Shown here piece by piece: positions 1-9,128 of a stretch of DNA of 64,000 nt. The stretch's first letter is position 1. Every line of letters starts with the position of its first letter. The notes below the pieces were generated by a model that saw nothing but the letters and a program-made list of their open reading frames with translations, was not told the DNA's origin and searched no databases. The DNA comes from Oopsacas minuta (taxonomy: Eukaryota > Porifera > Hexactinellida > Lyssacinosida > Leucopsacidae). Both the position numbers and the translations under genes were made by a program. The stretch is from contig JAKMXF010000166.1 in assembly GCA_024704765.1 (NCBI GenBank), positions 584,743 through 648,742 on the forward strand, given 5' to 3'.

Positions 1-95
1 AAAAGGAATTAAAGAGTCAATAGGTACAAGATGTCGAATCCCCTCAATTCTAAGTATCAGTGGTCACCGGGGTAAAAGGTTGGTACTACTGCTAT
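1..95. repeat. SINE-like repeat fragment (copy 1)
   Basis: Positions about 30-80 closely match 31083-31130: both carry a gtcgaatccc / atcgaatccc core followed by taagtatcag and a gtcaccgg...gtaaaa tail. The core resembles a tRNA gene B box (GWTCRANNC), which suggests a tRNA-derived SINE. No convincing A box was seen, so this is a dispersed repeat with only a tentative class. The window edge may cut it. Confidence 0.3.
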
Positions 96-149
96 ATAGT
101 ATTGTTTCAATACATTTCACTAATCCGAACGACTGTCGTTCACATGACG

Positions 150-365
150 TTACGACATGAACTGTGTTGAGGGTACCTGTGATTACATTTTCAGACTTCT
201 ATCATGTATATTGCCTGAGCAGTGGGAACTAATGTTATTTTCGAAAAAAACAATTACGTCATATAATTTCGTCATAGGCGTGAATATCGTCAAACACACT
301 GGAACTTGTCCATGCCAGGCCAAGAATACCCTCGTATGGCCAAAAACTCTGTCAGGAGTCAATTA
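150..365 (-). mobile_element. Helitron family 2 internal fragment
   Basis: Read on the minus strand this matches the interior of the complete Helitron-like copy at 50475-51271. Shared stretches include the segment around gtcataggcgtgaatat and the run in which 'ggccaagaatacccctcg-like' sequence opposes the 'gggctgatttttggcat' region of the complete copy. Neither terminus is present, so it is a relic. The sequence from 365 to about 430 shows nothing recognisable. Confidence 0.4.
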
Positions 366-429
366 ATACATTTTACGTTGCAAAACTTATACCATGGGAT
401 CTAAGGCTTTTTTCATTCAAAATATCAAA

Positions 430-760
430 AACAATTTTTATAAATGTTTGACGTTACAGAGTTTAGTTGCAACTATGGATATCACATTTTAGCTGATATT
501 CACCAATAACTTGACAATCATTAATGTTAAGGTTAAATCGTCATGAATACGTGTAGATTATACCCGATTTCTCATACCCTGATAATTCTTTTCGATACGT
601 ATCTTCAAAGATTATTGCGTAGTCATGGATAATACCATATATGGGCATTATCATGAATTCGTCATAATCGTCAGATTCATTAACTCTAATTCCTGTAAGT
701 ATTATATTGTATATAAATATTTTATGAGAAATTGAACGTAATTAGTCGTATCACAATTTA
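430..760. repeat. Degenerate foldback-element fragment
   Basis: The stretch with gattattgcgtagtcatgg and atatgggcattatcatgaat resembles the centre of the foldback elements at 33657-34543 and 51283-51805. Similarity is partial, and no intact terminal arms were seen here. It fills the space upstream of the MSL1 gene; I see no promoter motif that can be supported. Confidence 0.3.
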
Positions 761-877
761 CATTATCGTATATATAATTTTTTGGTGATGCTATTGCCAC
801 CACCCGATCGGTGTGAATAGACGCTTCTATTCACGCCAATTCTTATCGCCCGTATTTGTTAGAATAGCTCTTCTACT

Positions 878-1774
878 ATGGAATCTGAATCTCAGGTTTC
901 TAGTAGTGTTTTTACAATTGACGAGACTCTCCCACACAACATTCCTCAATCTCCTACTTCATGTTCTGATTCCCAAAATATTCGACGGATTCTGTTATTG
1001 CATTTGAATCTAATACACGATCAGCAAGAGAAATTATTGAATCAAGAAAGAGAATTATCTACATTGCAGCAAGAAAAATCTCTTTTACAGTGCAAGTTAC
1101 AAAGAATTCAAAGGAGGCTTTCTAAATTTACTTCTGATTCTCAGAAAGATAATTTATCAACATTTCATCCTGTTCCCGCTTCTACTACTTTAAAATCTGT
1201 AACTTCCCTGCCGGTGACTAACCACTCCCTAGAACTAAAACGTATTAGCCGTAAAAAGCTGAATTCTTCTGGTACAGCCGCTGATTTGGAATTACGCACC
1301 TTAATACCTTACTTATCCTATTCTATTACAAATTGCTCAATAGGTGGTAAAGCTTCCAATTCAATTCCACATTCTTCTTTACCTGAACCTCAACTCGAAT
1401 TGCCATCCTTTATTGCCTACAATATTCCTCAATTTGATGGAAGTGAAAATTTTTCTAACGAAAACTTGAGTGACGCAACATTTTTGAAGCGCCATAAAAA
1501 ACTAGAGGAAATTGAAAAACGAAGGAAGAGGTGGGACTTACAGAGATTTCGCCAACTTCATAAAATCGTAGATTTGCAAAAGAAGGAAACAAACCTAAAA
1601 CATTTAGATAGGAAAAATCGTCGCCTCTACTTGAATTCTGAGAGCCCAACACTATTCAATTATAATACATTTCAGCTGGAGAAAATCGAAGTGGCTGACA
1701 CAGTTCCTATATTTGCTTTTGGGAGACCACTGCCAGCTATTCTTCCTAAACCATTTGAATTTAATATACTTTGA
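878..1774 (+). CDS. msl1: MSL1-like protein (PEHE domain, MSL histone acetyltransferase complex scaffold)
   Basis: 298-residue single-exon gene. MSL1 is the scaffold of the nuclear MSL complex, which acetylates histone H4 K16 through MOF/KAT8. Residues about 40-85 form a heptad-rich coiled coil, which in known MSL1 dimerises and binds MSL2. Residues 85-170 are low-complexity and Ser-rich. The C-terminus from about 173 is a PEHE domain: LSDATFLKRHKKLE (197-210), the basic EKRRKRWDLQR (213-223), then FGRPLPAIL (281-289). In known proteins the first part binds MOF and the last binds MSL3. The protein is much shorter than vertebrate MSL1 (about 600 residues) because the linkers are reduced, while both interaction modules remain. 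The start is the first ATG of the frame; an ATG at 813 lies in a different, shadow frame. KANSL1 also has a PEHE domain, but the coiled coil plus FGRPLP order favours MSL1. A hairpin and AATAAA follow the stop codon. Confidence 0.87.
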   Translation: MESESQVSSSVFTIDETLPHNIPQSPTSCSDSQNIRRILLLHLNLIHDQQEKLLNQERELSTLQQEKSLLQCKLQRIQRRLSKFTSDSQKDNLSTFHPVPASTTLKSVTSLPVTNHSLELKRISRKKLNSSGTAADLELRTLIPYLSYSITNCSIGGKASNSIPHSSLPEPQLELPSFIAYNIPQFDGSENFSNENLSDATFLKRHKKLEEIEKRRKRWDLQRFRQLHKIVDLQKKETNLKHLDRKNRRLYLNSESPTLFNYNTFQLEKIEVADTVPIFAFGRPLPAILPKPFEFNIL

Positions 1775-1826
1775 ATTTATCTATCATTATTTACACACGT
1801 ATTAATTTGTTGAATTTATTTAATCT

Positions 1827-1853
1827 ATTTGTCTCTTAACTGAGACAAATAAA
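1827..1853 (+). terminator. 3' UTR hairpin with polyadenylation signal of the MSL1 gene
   Basis: atttgtctc (1827-1835) and gagacaaat (1842-1850) are perfect 9-bp inverted arms around a 6-nt loop. AATAAA at 1848-1853 overlaps the right arm. It sits about 50 nt after the MSL1 stop codon, where a poly(A) signal is expected. Whether the hairpin masks the signal or is chance is inference. Confidence 0.5.
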
Positions 1854-2553
1854 TCTTTTTAGAATGCTACAAGTTCCAAAAATTGGAATTACAGGGGAAG
1901 TAGCATGCGAATGAACCTAGCTAATTGTATTCACTTGTCGTTAAACAGGAATATAATTATTCGATTGGAAGAATCTGAATAACTCCTTAGTATTGTTTAC
2001 GATCTCTGGTTTTAGTTCTCAGCGTTCATTGGAAGGTCTTTACAAATATATAAGTCCTCGAAATTGCATGTCTTTAGTTTGATTAATTTGACGATGTTGG
2101 ATGAGTAATTCATACAAATATATACTTTCTACTCGTATATATCTTGCACTATGTTGCTCTACGTTCTTATTTCCTGAGTACAAAGTTCCCATACCGTACC
2201 GCCGATAGCATTCTGAAGCTTGATAGAATTTCTACACATCTCGTTAATCGTAATTACATAACCTCACTAAGATAGCACCTAGTGACATAGATCTAACATC
2301 ATATATGGTCATACACAATAATATACTTTGGTCAAACGCTAACGAATCACAGTCTCTGTATTAAGTATTTTAGTTTGTTAGGGATTAATTATAACCTAGG
2401 GGGTTAAGATTACGAGGGGTATGTCATATTAATTCAAACAATAAATATCAGGGCTGTATCATCTCATTTTGATCTTGCAAAAAACTCATTTTTTGTCTAC
2501 CAACTCATTGTAGAATGGGCAGAATGGTTGCTTACTAGGGGTAGAAGCAGAAT

Positions 2554-2970
2554 TTTTAGTAGAAGTAATTGTTATACTTTTGGAAAGCCTATACCATAAT
2601 GCGAAAGAAAAATATGTTTACTATTTTTCATTTTTGTGAATTATACTGAGGGAGATGGCAGAAGGGCACACAATCTGTGGCGCCGGTAGAGATAATGGAC
2701 CCTTTTGTTGAATGTGCAAAGGTACTGATTCCTTTCAAACCCATTTTCTCTGCAAGAGGACTCCTTGAGCCCTACAGTTTTGCTTTTTAGACCTTGGGAA
2801 ATTAATGATAAAATATTTTAGAGGATATTGCAATATACAGGCGCCACAAATTGTGCCCTTCTGCCATCTCCCTCAGTATAATTCACAGAAATGAAAAAAA
2901 TTGGTAAATATTTTTCAGGTTCTGCATAGCATAAACTTTCTAAAAAGGTATAACACTCAATTCTACTAAA
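2554..2970. mobile_element. Foldback MITE with ~130-bp inverted arms
   Basis: The left arm (about 2554-2690) and right arm (about 2838-2970) are imperfect inverted copies of each other; both ends read tttagtagaa going inward. The best-conserved block contains ggagatggcagaagggcaca (around 2653) and its reverse complement near 2857-2876. The short spacer of about 150 bp has no coding capacity. A nonautonomous DNA transposon or foldback element; superfamily unknown. The frame reading across it is a shadow. Confidence 0.65.
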
Positions 2971-3810
2971 ATATTGCCGCGAAATTACAAAATTGCCTAC
3001 ACTATTCATTTTACTGTTACCCACGTATTCAACTTTTAAAATGTGTTTATTTTATCAAATTCATTTTATAGTTAAACTCGAAATAATGAGTTTAAACACA
3101 TTAGTAGTTTATTACTGATGTACTCAGTCATGGCGGAAGCAAAATAAACTGGTACATCATTTCACCATATGTTTCCCAATTCTTGGTGCAGATAATATAC
3201 CTACTTTTTATAGCTCCAGAGATCCAGGGCCGATTTGTGATAATTATAACTTATTCAACTCATTCAAGAAAATGAATAGATACAATACAGCGCTGAGATT
3301 TTATTTGTCATTGAATACGCTAAACAGGCATTCATATGAAAAGAGTATTATCTAAATTATTATAATGATTGTGGCTAAAGTGCTGGCAACGGAAAAGCCC
3401 AAATTACCACTCCAACAACTAGTGCTGCTAACTGAAATACAAATCCATCAATTTCAGTTTCAGTTAACACAAATACTACATTTCAATTTCAGTTCATATC
3501 AGTATTTCCGCTGGAGCTTCTCCCCTCAAATTCCTCATATAAACAAATATATTTTGTTGTATATGAATACATCCTATCATTCTAGATCAACACTTCTATT
3601 TCTATTCAATTTATCACACTTGACAGGTTAAGATTGTTTTCTGGTACTGTGATATAAGTTGAGGGTATGATGCGTTCTTTATCTAACGCATTACTGAATT
3701 AATTAAAGAACAATGATAGCATCAAATCGTGATTTGTTAGATTTGATGGAGGATTTGTATTAGAATATTGAATAATAATAATTATATAGAACCTATTACT
3801 TATATTTATA

Positions 3811-4414
3811 CAGTGCAACCTCGCTTAACGGCCACCCCGGAATAGCGGCCATTTTAAAATGACCCATTTGGATCCCTATAGGCATTAACATTAATTTATT
3901 TCAGATTTACGGCCACCCCGCAATTCCCATTCCTGCCTTTGTTTAGTACGAAACTCTATTGTTAACCATGGAATTACGGTCAATTTCTTATAACATGGTA
4001 TATCATGATACAGTTGTTGATTATAATATTAACTTGACGATAAAAACAATTAGGTGTAACCTACGTAAAAAATATGAAAAATACTGTCAATATATCAAAT
4101 TTATATAAGCTTCCTTGATAAACACGATAAATACATAGTTATCCGATAATTTCAAAATTGCATACCGTAAATCCTATCTTTGACAACAAACAGACAAACA
4201 AACAAAACCAATTTAGATTTAATAATATAGATTAATGCAACGAGCAACAATAATATACAAACTAAAATTAGTATTTTATGGTAAAATTATAATGGATTTC
4301 TGAAACAATTTTGAAAAAATATTCTTGAATAGTTTCACAATTACGGCCACCCGAAATTCCGGACAATTTTCTCGGTCCCAAGGGTGACCCGACCGTAATT
4401 CTGAGGTTCCACTG
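3811..4414. mobile_element. pogo/Tc1-like MITE, TA-flanked
   Basis: It starts cagtgcaacctcgcttaacg and its other end, reverse-complemented, starts cagtggaacctcagaattac; TA dinucleotides flank both (3809-3810 and 4415-4416). The subterminal motif acggccacccc recurs at both ends. The inside carries a piece of Helitron family 1. No transposase remains. It lies in the space between MSL1 and IPO9; the rest of 2971-3810 holds only short AT-rich frames with nothing I recognise. Confidence 0.65.
4080..4231 (-). mobile_element. Helitron family 1, 5'-terminal fragment
   Basis: On the minus strand the fragment begins TCTATATTATTAAATC at 4231, flanked by A and T as Helitrons are. It continues through the caaacaaa-rich tract and the gataaatacatagtta segment seen in the complete copies at 30436-30937 and 55395-55847. 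The 3' end is missing. It is nested inside the TA-flanked MITE. Confidence 0.5.
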
Positions 4415-4806
4415 TAGACTATTTATAAATCAAATAAGAGGAATACCATTTCAGTTAGTTTAAAGATTACAATTCAGTTTGGGTTATAGTTTCAGTTGAC
4501 AGAATAATAGATTTCAATATCTGTTTCAGTTTCGGTTAGCACTACCAACAATTCAAGGTCTCCCTCAAAATAGCCTAAAACCACATCCTGCTGCCAGGGA
4601 CTTTGAGAGAATAAATTTGGGTGCCGTTGCCAACACTACTACCTATTATAATATCAAAGGTTTCATTCCACCAGCATTCAGGTAGTAAGGTATTGTCTGT
4701 TATTAGCAATTGCTATCTGAAACGAGGCATGTCTTCCATGGCGGTGTTATGCTTATTATAACTGTTGTATATAAAAGTTAATTAAGTGTTTTAGAATTGA
4801 GTATAA

Positions 4807-7800
4807 ATGAGCTTTGATGTCAATGAAGAGGGATTGGAACGAGTTCTAATATCTTGCTTACAGAACAGTTTGTCTCCTGATCAACAAGTAAGACATCAGG
4901 CAGAACAAGACCTGAAGAACCTAGAAGTTTCGGATGAGTTTGGAGTGAGACTGTGCTCGATTACACTCAAACAAGATGTCGATGTTTCATTGAGACAGCT
5001 AAGTACCGTTGTTTTGAAAAGATATACTGAGTTACACTGGAACTTGAATTCTGAAAAGTTTATAGTCCCTGAAATTTCTGAGTCTTCAAAAGTGATAATT
5101 CGCCAACTTTTGCCTCAGGCATTGATCGATTCTTCAAGCAAGGTCCGTGGATGTGTAGCGTATGCGATTGCTACCATCGCGCACTGGGACTGGCCTGAGT
5201 GTTGGCCAGGATTAGTTCCTGCTCTGTTAGCGAATCTATCGAGTGAGCAGGGTAGTCTAGTGCATGGATCTATTAGAGTTTTTGTAGAATTAGCTAGAGA
5301 TATATCGGAAGCACAGATAAATGAGGTTCTACCTGCTCTACTCCCCAAGCTCTACCATATTTTCACTAATTCAGTAGTCTACACAAGTCGTACTCGTTCT
5401 CGTTCTATTAATATTCTTACAACTTTTATTCAACTGCTTTATACTATCAGTAAGGAATATCCTGAAGCACCACACAAACTTCTATTCCCTATCCTCCCAA
5501 GCTTCTTAGAAGCTTTTTTCCACTTCCTCTCAAGTCAAACTAAATCGATATCTGAATATAGTTTACAGAGAGAAGTATACAATTGCTTCAAGGAGTTGTT
5601 AAAGGATTTTCCCAAACAGGTACTCCCTTACTTTGACAAGCTTCTTCCTGTATTCTGGATATGTTTCATTCAGTCAGCTCAGTCATACCTAAAAATCGCA
5701 CTTTTCTCATCAGAAATGACCGATGAAGAAATGGATAGCGATGGTAACCAGATCAGTTTGGATTCGATACTTTTCTCACAGTTTGGCGTCTGGAATGCTC
5801 TCATCCTGTGCAAACGCTTCCATGAACTTTTGAAAGAGTATCTACACGAATTTGTATTTCATCTTATATCCCTGGTCCAAGTTTCAGAAGAGACTTATAA
5901 ATCATGGCTGAATGATGTGTCCCAATTAGTGGAAGACGAAGATTCTGTTTTAAGTTCTTATTCTGTCAGGATTTATTCACTAGATATTATTCGTATGCTC
6001 GAAGAGGAGCCATCTCTTGCTGAACATTTCACTGTAGCTGTACACTCAGCGATAGAAAAGCACACACTTGCTGCCAAACACTCAAGGGAAGTAGGCGATG
6101 TGAACTGGTGGAAGATAATTGAATCATGCATGCTAGTTTACAGAAACATAATTTCGTATTGCGAAAAGATGAAAGATTATAACATATCTTCTCTCATTAC
6201 TGAGATCCTATTGCCATCTTTATCCAGTGATCAGCCCTTACTTACCAGCAGGGCTCTCTGGCTCACTGGTCATTTGATACCACTTTTACCAATTGAGTAT
6301 ATAAACCAATTTTTAGGCCTGATAGCCAATGGCCTGTTGCCTGAGCAGCATATTTTTATCCGAGTGTTCTCAGCACAAACGATATACCAATACGCTAGTA
6401 CACTCAAGGGTACTCCTAATCAAATTCTTCTCATACCTTTCATACCAGGGGCTATTCAGTGTTTAGGGAATCTGGCCTCTGTAAGTTTAGAGGAGTGTGA
6501 TGTGTTATCGGATATCCTATATGCTCTAAATCAGTGTCTGCAGTATGACGGAGTTCTACCTGAAACTATTGACCAACAAATCATTCCAGTCCTGACAACT
6601 GCATTTACAAAATACAACAATGATCCACACTTGGGGCCTGTAATAGAGGAATCATTTGGTTTGATTGCTAACAATTTGCTCTTTCTCAAACCACTTCAAG
6701 AGAAGTTCATACCCGACTCAATTAAGGTGATCGCTTCTACCAACGAATTCCTGCCTAGCATGATATCTGCTACCATGGATATCCTTTCTAAGATAATCCG
6801 CGCCTCCCCTCCCCCTCTTGCCTCTTTTTTCTTTGAAGGTATATTCGTTACTATTGTAGCTGCTACTTTGAGAACTGATGACAACTCTATTCTACAGAGC
6901 GGGGGTGAATGCATGTGTGCTTTTCTAGCCGCAGACACAGAGGGACTGATAGGTTGGCAAGATCAGGAAGGGGCTGGAGGATTGCATTATGCTGTTAAGG
7001 TGATAGAACATATACTAGACCCTAAGCATTCTGAATTTTCAGCAGCCTTTGTGGGAAAATTGATAATCATGTTAGTGCGTAAAGTCGGAGCTTTATTAGG
7101 CAAACTACTCAGTGTCATACTCAGGGCTGTCATATCCAAACTGAGTGTATCTGTTACTCCAAACGTTATGCAGTCTCTCATCTTAGTATTTGCTTTCTTA
7201 ATCCAGTCACAACTTGAATTCGTGCTCGAGTTTTTATCTAGTCTCCCTAGTTCTACTGGAAAACCAGCTTTGGATCAGGTGATGTCGGACTGGGTGCAGT
7301 TACAAGGTACCATATTTGGTAGTTATGACACTAAAATGAGTATTGTGGCTCTTTCAAAGGTTCTCACATATGGGATACAAACTCAAGATGCAAAGTTAGA
7401 GGCAATTATGGTAAGGGGGGATGAGATTTTCCAGCATGGGGATGGTATCCAAACTAGATCTAAAACCAGGTCTAGACCCAAACAATACACAGAAGTTCCT
7501 CTCCTTGCAAAAATTTTCAAGGTCCTGATCCAAGAATTGGGTGTTGCGCTTGAGAGTCAAGAAGTGGGTGTTTTGGGTACTAGCCGTGAATTTGATGGAG
7601 GAGAAGATTCAGAAGATGATGGAGAGGAAAGTAGTTCTGCTGATGATATGGTGGACGCTATGTTGCTGTATGGATCAAGTAGTTTGAATGATGAGTTTGA
7701 AGAAGATGACCTGGATATTATAGATGAAGAGATTGCAAAGCTGGACACAAGAGTATTCCTTACACATTATTGTTCTCAGTTCTGTCAGTTATCAGGATTT

Positions 7801-7887
7801 GGAATCTTAATTCCTATGCTAACCGAGAAAGAGTTGTTGACATTGCAAGATGCTGGGGTTCAGGTTTCATCGACAATTCATACTTAG
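4807..7887 (+). CDS. IPO9: Importin-9 (karyopherin-beta nuclear import receptor)
   Basis: 1026 residues in one uninterrupted frame, against about 1041 in vertebrate IPO9, so apparently full length. Importin-9 carries histones H2A-H2B and other basic cargo from cytoplasm to nucleus and responds to RanGTP. The N-terminal importin-beta domain spans about residues 20-100 (LEVSDEFGVRLCSITL, VVLKRYTELHW). HEAT-like repeats fill the rest: AYAIATIAHWDWPECWPGL near 120, WWKIIESCMLVYRN near 435, DDNSILQSGGECMCAFL near 690, SLPSSTGKPALDQVMSDW near 815. GIQTRSKTRSRPKQ and an acidic stretch (about 920-975, many Asp/Glu/Ser) match the family's C-terminal acidic loop. The ATG at 4807 gives the conserved N-terminus. 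A coding-strand neighbour of MSL1 and P3H, but with kilobase spacing, so there is no operon signal. A possible AATAAA lies at 8118-8123. Confidence 0.95.
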   Translation: MSFDVNEEGLERVLISCLQNSLSPDQQVRHQAEQDLKNLEVSDEFGVRLCSITLKQDVDVSLRQLSTVVLKRYTELHWNLNSEKFIVPEISESSKVIIRQLLPQALIDSSSKVRGCVAYAIATIAHWDWPECWPGLVPALLANLSSEQGSLVHGSIRVFVELARDISEAQINEVLPALLPKLYHIFTNSVVYTSRTRSRSINILTTFIQLLYTISKEYPEAPHKLLFPILPSFLEAFFHFLSSQTKSISEYSLQREVYNCFKELLKDFPKQVLPYFDKLLPVFWICFIQSAQSYLKIALFSSEMTDEEMDSDGNQISLDSILFSQFGVWNALILCKRFHELLKEYLHEFVFHLISLVQVSEETYKSWLNDVSQLVEDEDSVLSSYSVRIYSLDIIRMLEEEPSLAEHFTVAVHSAIEKHTLAAKHSREVGDVNWWKIIESCMLVYRNIISYCEKMKDYNISSLITEILLPSLSSDQPLLTSRALWLTGHLIPLLPIEYINQFLGLIANGLLPEQHIFIRVFSAQTIYQYASTLKGTPNQILLIPFIPGAIQCLGNLASVSLEECDVLSDILYALNQCLQYDGVLPETIDQQIIPVLTTAFTKYNNDPHLGPVIEESFGLIANNLLFLKPLQEKFIPDSIKVIASTNEFLPSMISATMDILSKIIRASPPPLASFFFEGIFVTIVAATLRTDDNSILQSGGECMCAFLAADTEGLIGWQDQEGAGGLHYAVKVIEHILDPKHSEFSAAFVGKLIIMLVRKVGALLGKLLSVILRAVISKLSVSVTPNVMQSLILVFAFLIQSQLEFVLEFLSSLPSSTGKPALDQVMSDWVQLQGTIFGSYDTKMSIVALSKVLTYGIQTQDAKLEAIMVRGDEIFQHGDGIQTRSKTRSRPKQYTEVPLLAKIFKVLIQELGVALESQEVGVLGTSREFDGGEDSEDDGEESSSADDMVDAMLLYGSSSLNDEFEEDDLDIIDEEIAKLDTRVFLTHYCSQFCQLSGFGILIPMLTEKELLTLQDAGVQVSSTIHT

Positions 7888-8189
7888 CCCCACTTAATTA
7901 AAGTTTTTCGGATAAAATTGTGTCATTTCCAGAATATTTATAGGTTAATAATTTTGTTGGTAAATTCTCTATATTTCATCATAACACTAAATCATAGTCC
8001 TATTTATAGCTATATTCAAAATGTAATTAAACGTTTTCTACCGAGCTTACAAGTCACAACTTGACATATCATTTCTAATTATGATGGAAACTTTAGTCAC
8101 AGATGTGTGATTAATGGAATAAATTATTATAAAATGTACCACTCTAGATTGAATATATACAGACTTGATTCAATTGTTTTTAATAGTAA

Positions 8190-8586
8190 CGAGCCGCTTC
8201 GCTTGCTCGCGCTGCGCGGCATGCGAACACTATGTTCACATGGAACTCTGCACTTAGTGCCTCGAATTAGCAAAGTATAAAATTGGAAAATTGAACTAAT
8301 AAATTAATATTTCTAATATTTCTAATATTTGTTTACTTTATATTCATAATAAAAAACAAATAAATTTGCATATGAGAAACTTGAAAATGCGAAAATCGGA
8401 TTCAGCATACTCGATTACCCTAATGTAATTGTATGCTTTTCCTATATCGTCAACAGAAGGATGTTATTCTCTATATTTTATACGCAGATCATATTCTCCG
8501 ATTATTATACTACAAAGTGGGCAAACAAACAAACAAACAAACACATACACCCCCTCCCCCACAATAATTGAGTTTAGTAATATAGA
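8190..8586 (-). mobile_element. Nonautonomous Helitron, family 1 (complete)
   Basis: On the minus strand it begins TCTATATTACTAAACTC next to an A (T at 8587 on +) and ends in the sequence complementary to cgagccgcttcgcttgctcg at 8190, a GC-rich palindromic 3' end. A tract of aaac repeats and a C-rich tract lie near the 5' end. No protein is encoded. Three similar copies occur at 30436-30937, 41600-41979 and 55395-55847. Confidence 0.6.
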
Positions 8587-9128
8587 TTCTGCGATACTGA
8601 AATTCTACTAGAAGTACAGTTCTCAGCGCGATAGCACAACAATCGTAATAGATTTCGTACAACACCTCGTCAATCCTAACAGCGCTGTTCAAATTGTAAA
8701 AGAATCCGTTCAGATGTGTAGCAATAATTATATAATTTTTAATTCAAACAATACTTCAACTTTAGAGCATGTACATAACCACAAATTCACTGTTGGTGTG
8801 TAAAACAAACTGATAATATACGACACATTTATCGCAAAATTATTTTCAATTTCCCAGGAGTATTGAATTTGTTTCTGGTCTTTCTAACCATTTTGTACCA
8901 TATTTAAATAATATTTATGCTCTGTTCAGATTACTGAAGGTTCGTCCTAAAGAGGATACTGCATAGTGTATACTATGTATTTGCAGAAATTACTAATAAA
9001 TATATTAACTAATTTAATATTAATAATAGAGCTCTAATAGTATAGTCATAGATTTATTACTTACTATAATTATACATATAATAGTATATTAGCCTACTGA
9101 GTTATTCTCCACTGTTGACACAGGTCCT
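8587..9128. other. AT-rich intergenic DNA upstream of the prolyl 3-hydroxylase
   Basis: No coding frame, repeat or RNA gene was recognised. The last bases before the ATG read gttgacacaggtcct, which could hold a 3' splice site (acag) or be plain 5' UTR. The sequence cannot decide. Confidence 0.4.

Noticed and set aside
813-1007. 64-residue + frame overlapping the MSL1 start
   Set aside because: It is in a different frame from the PEHE protein, has no recognisable domain and is a shadow.
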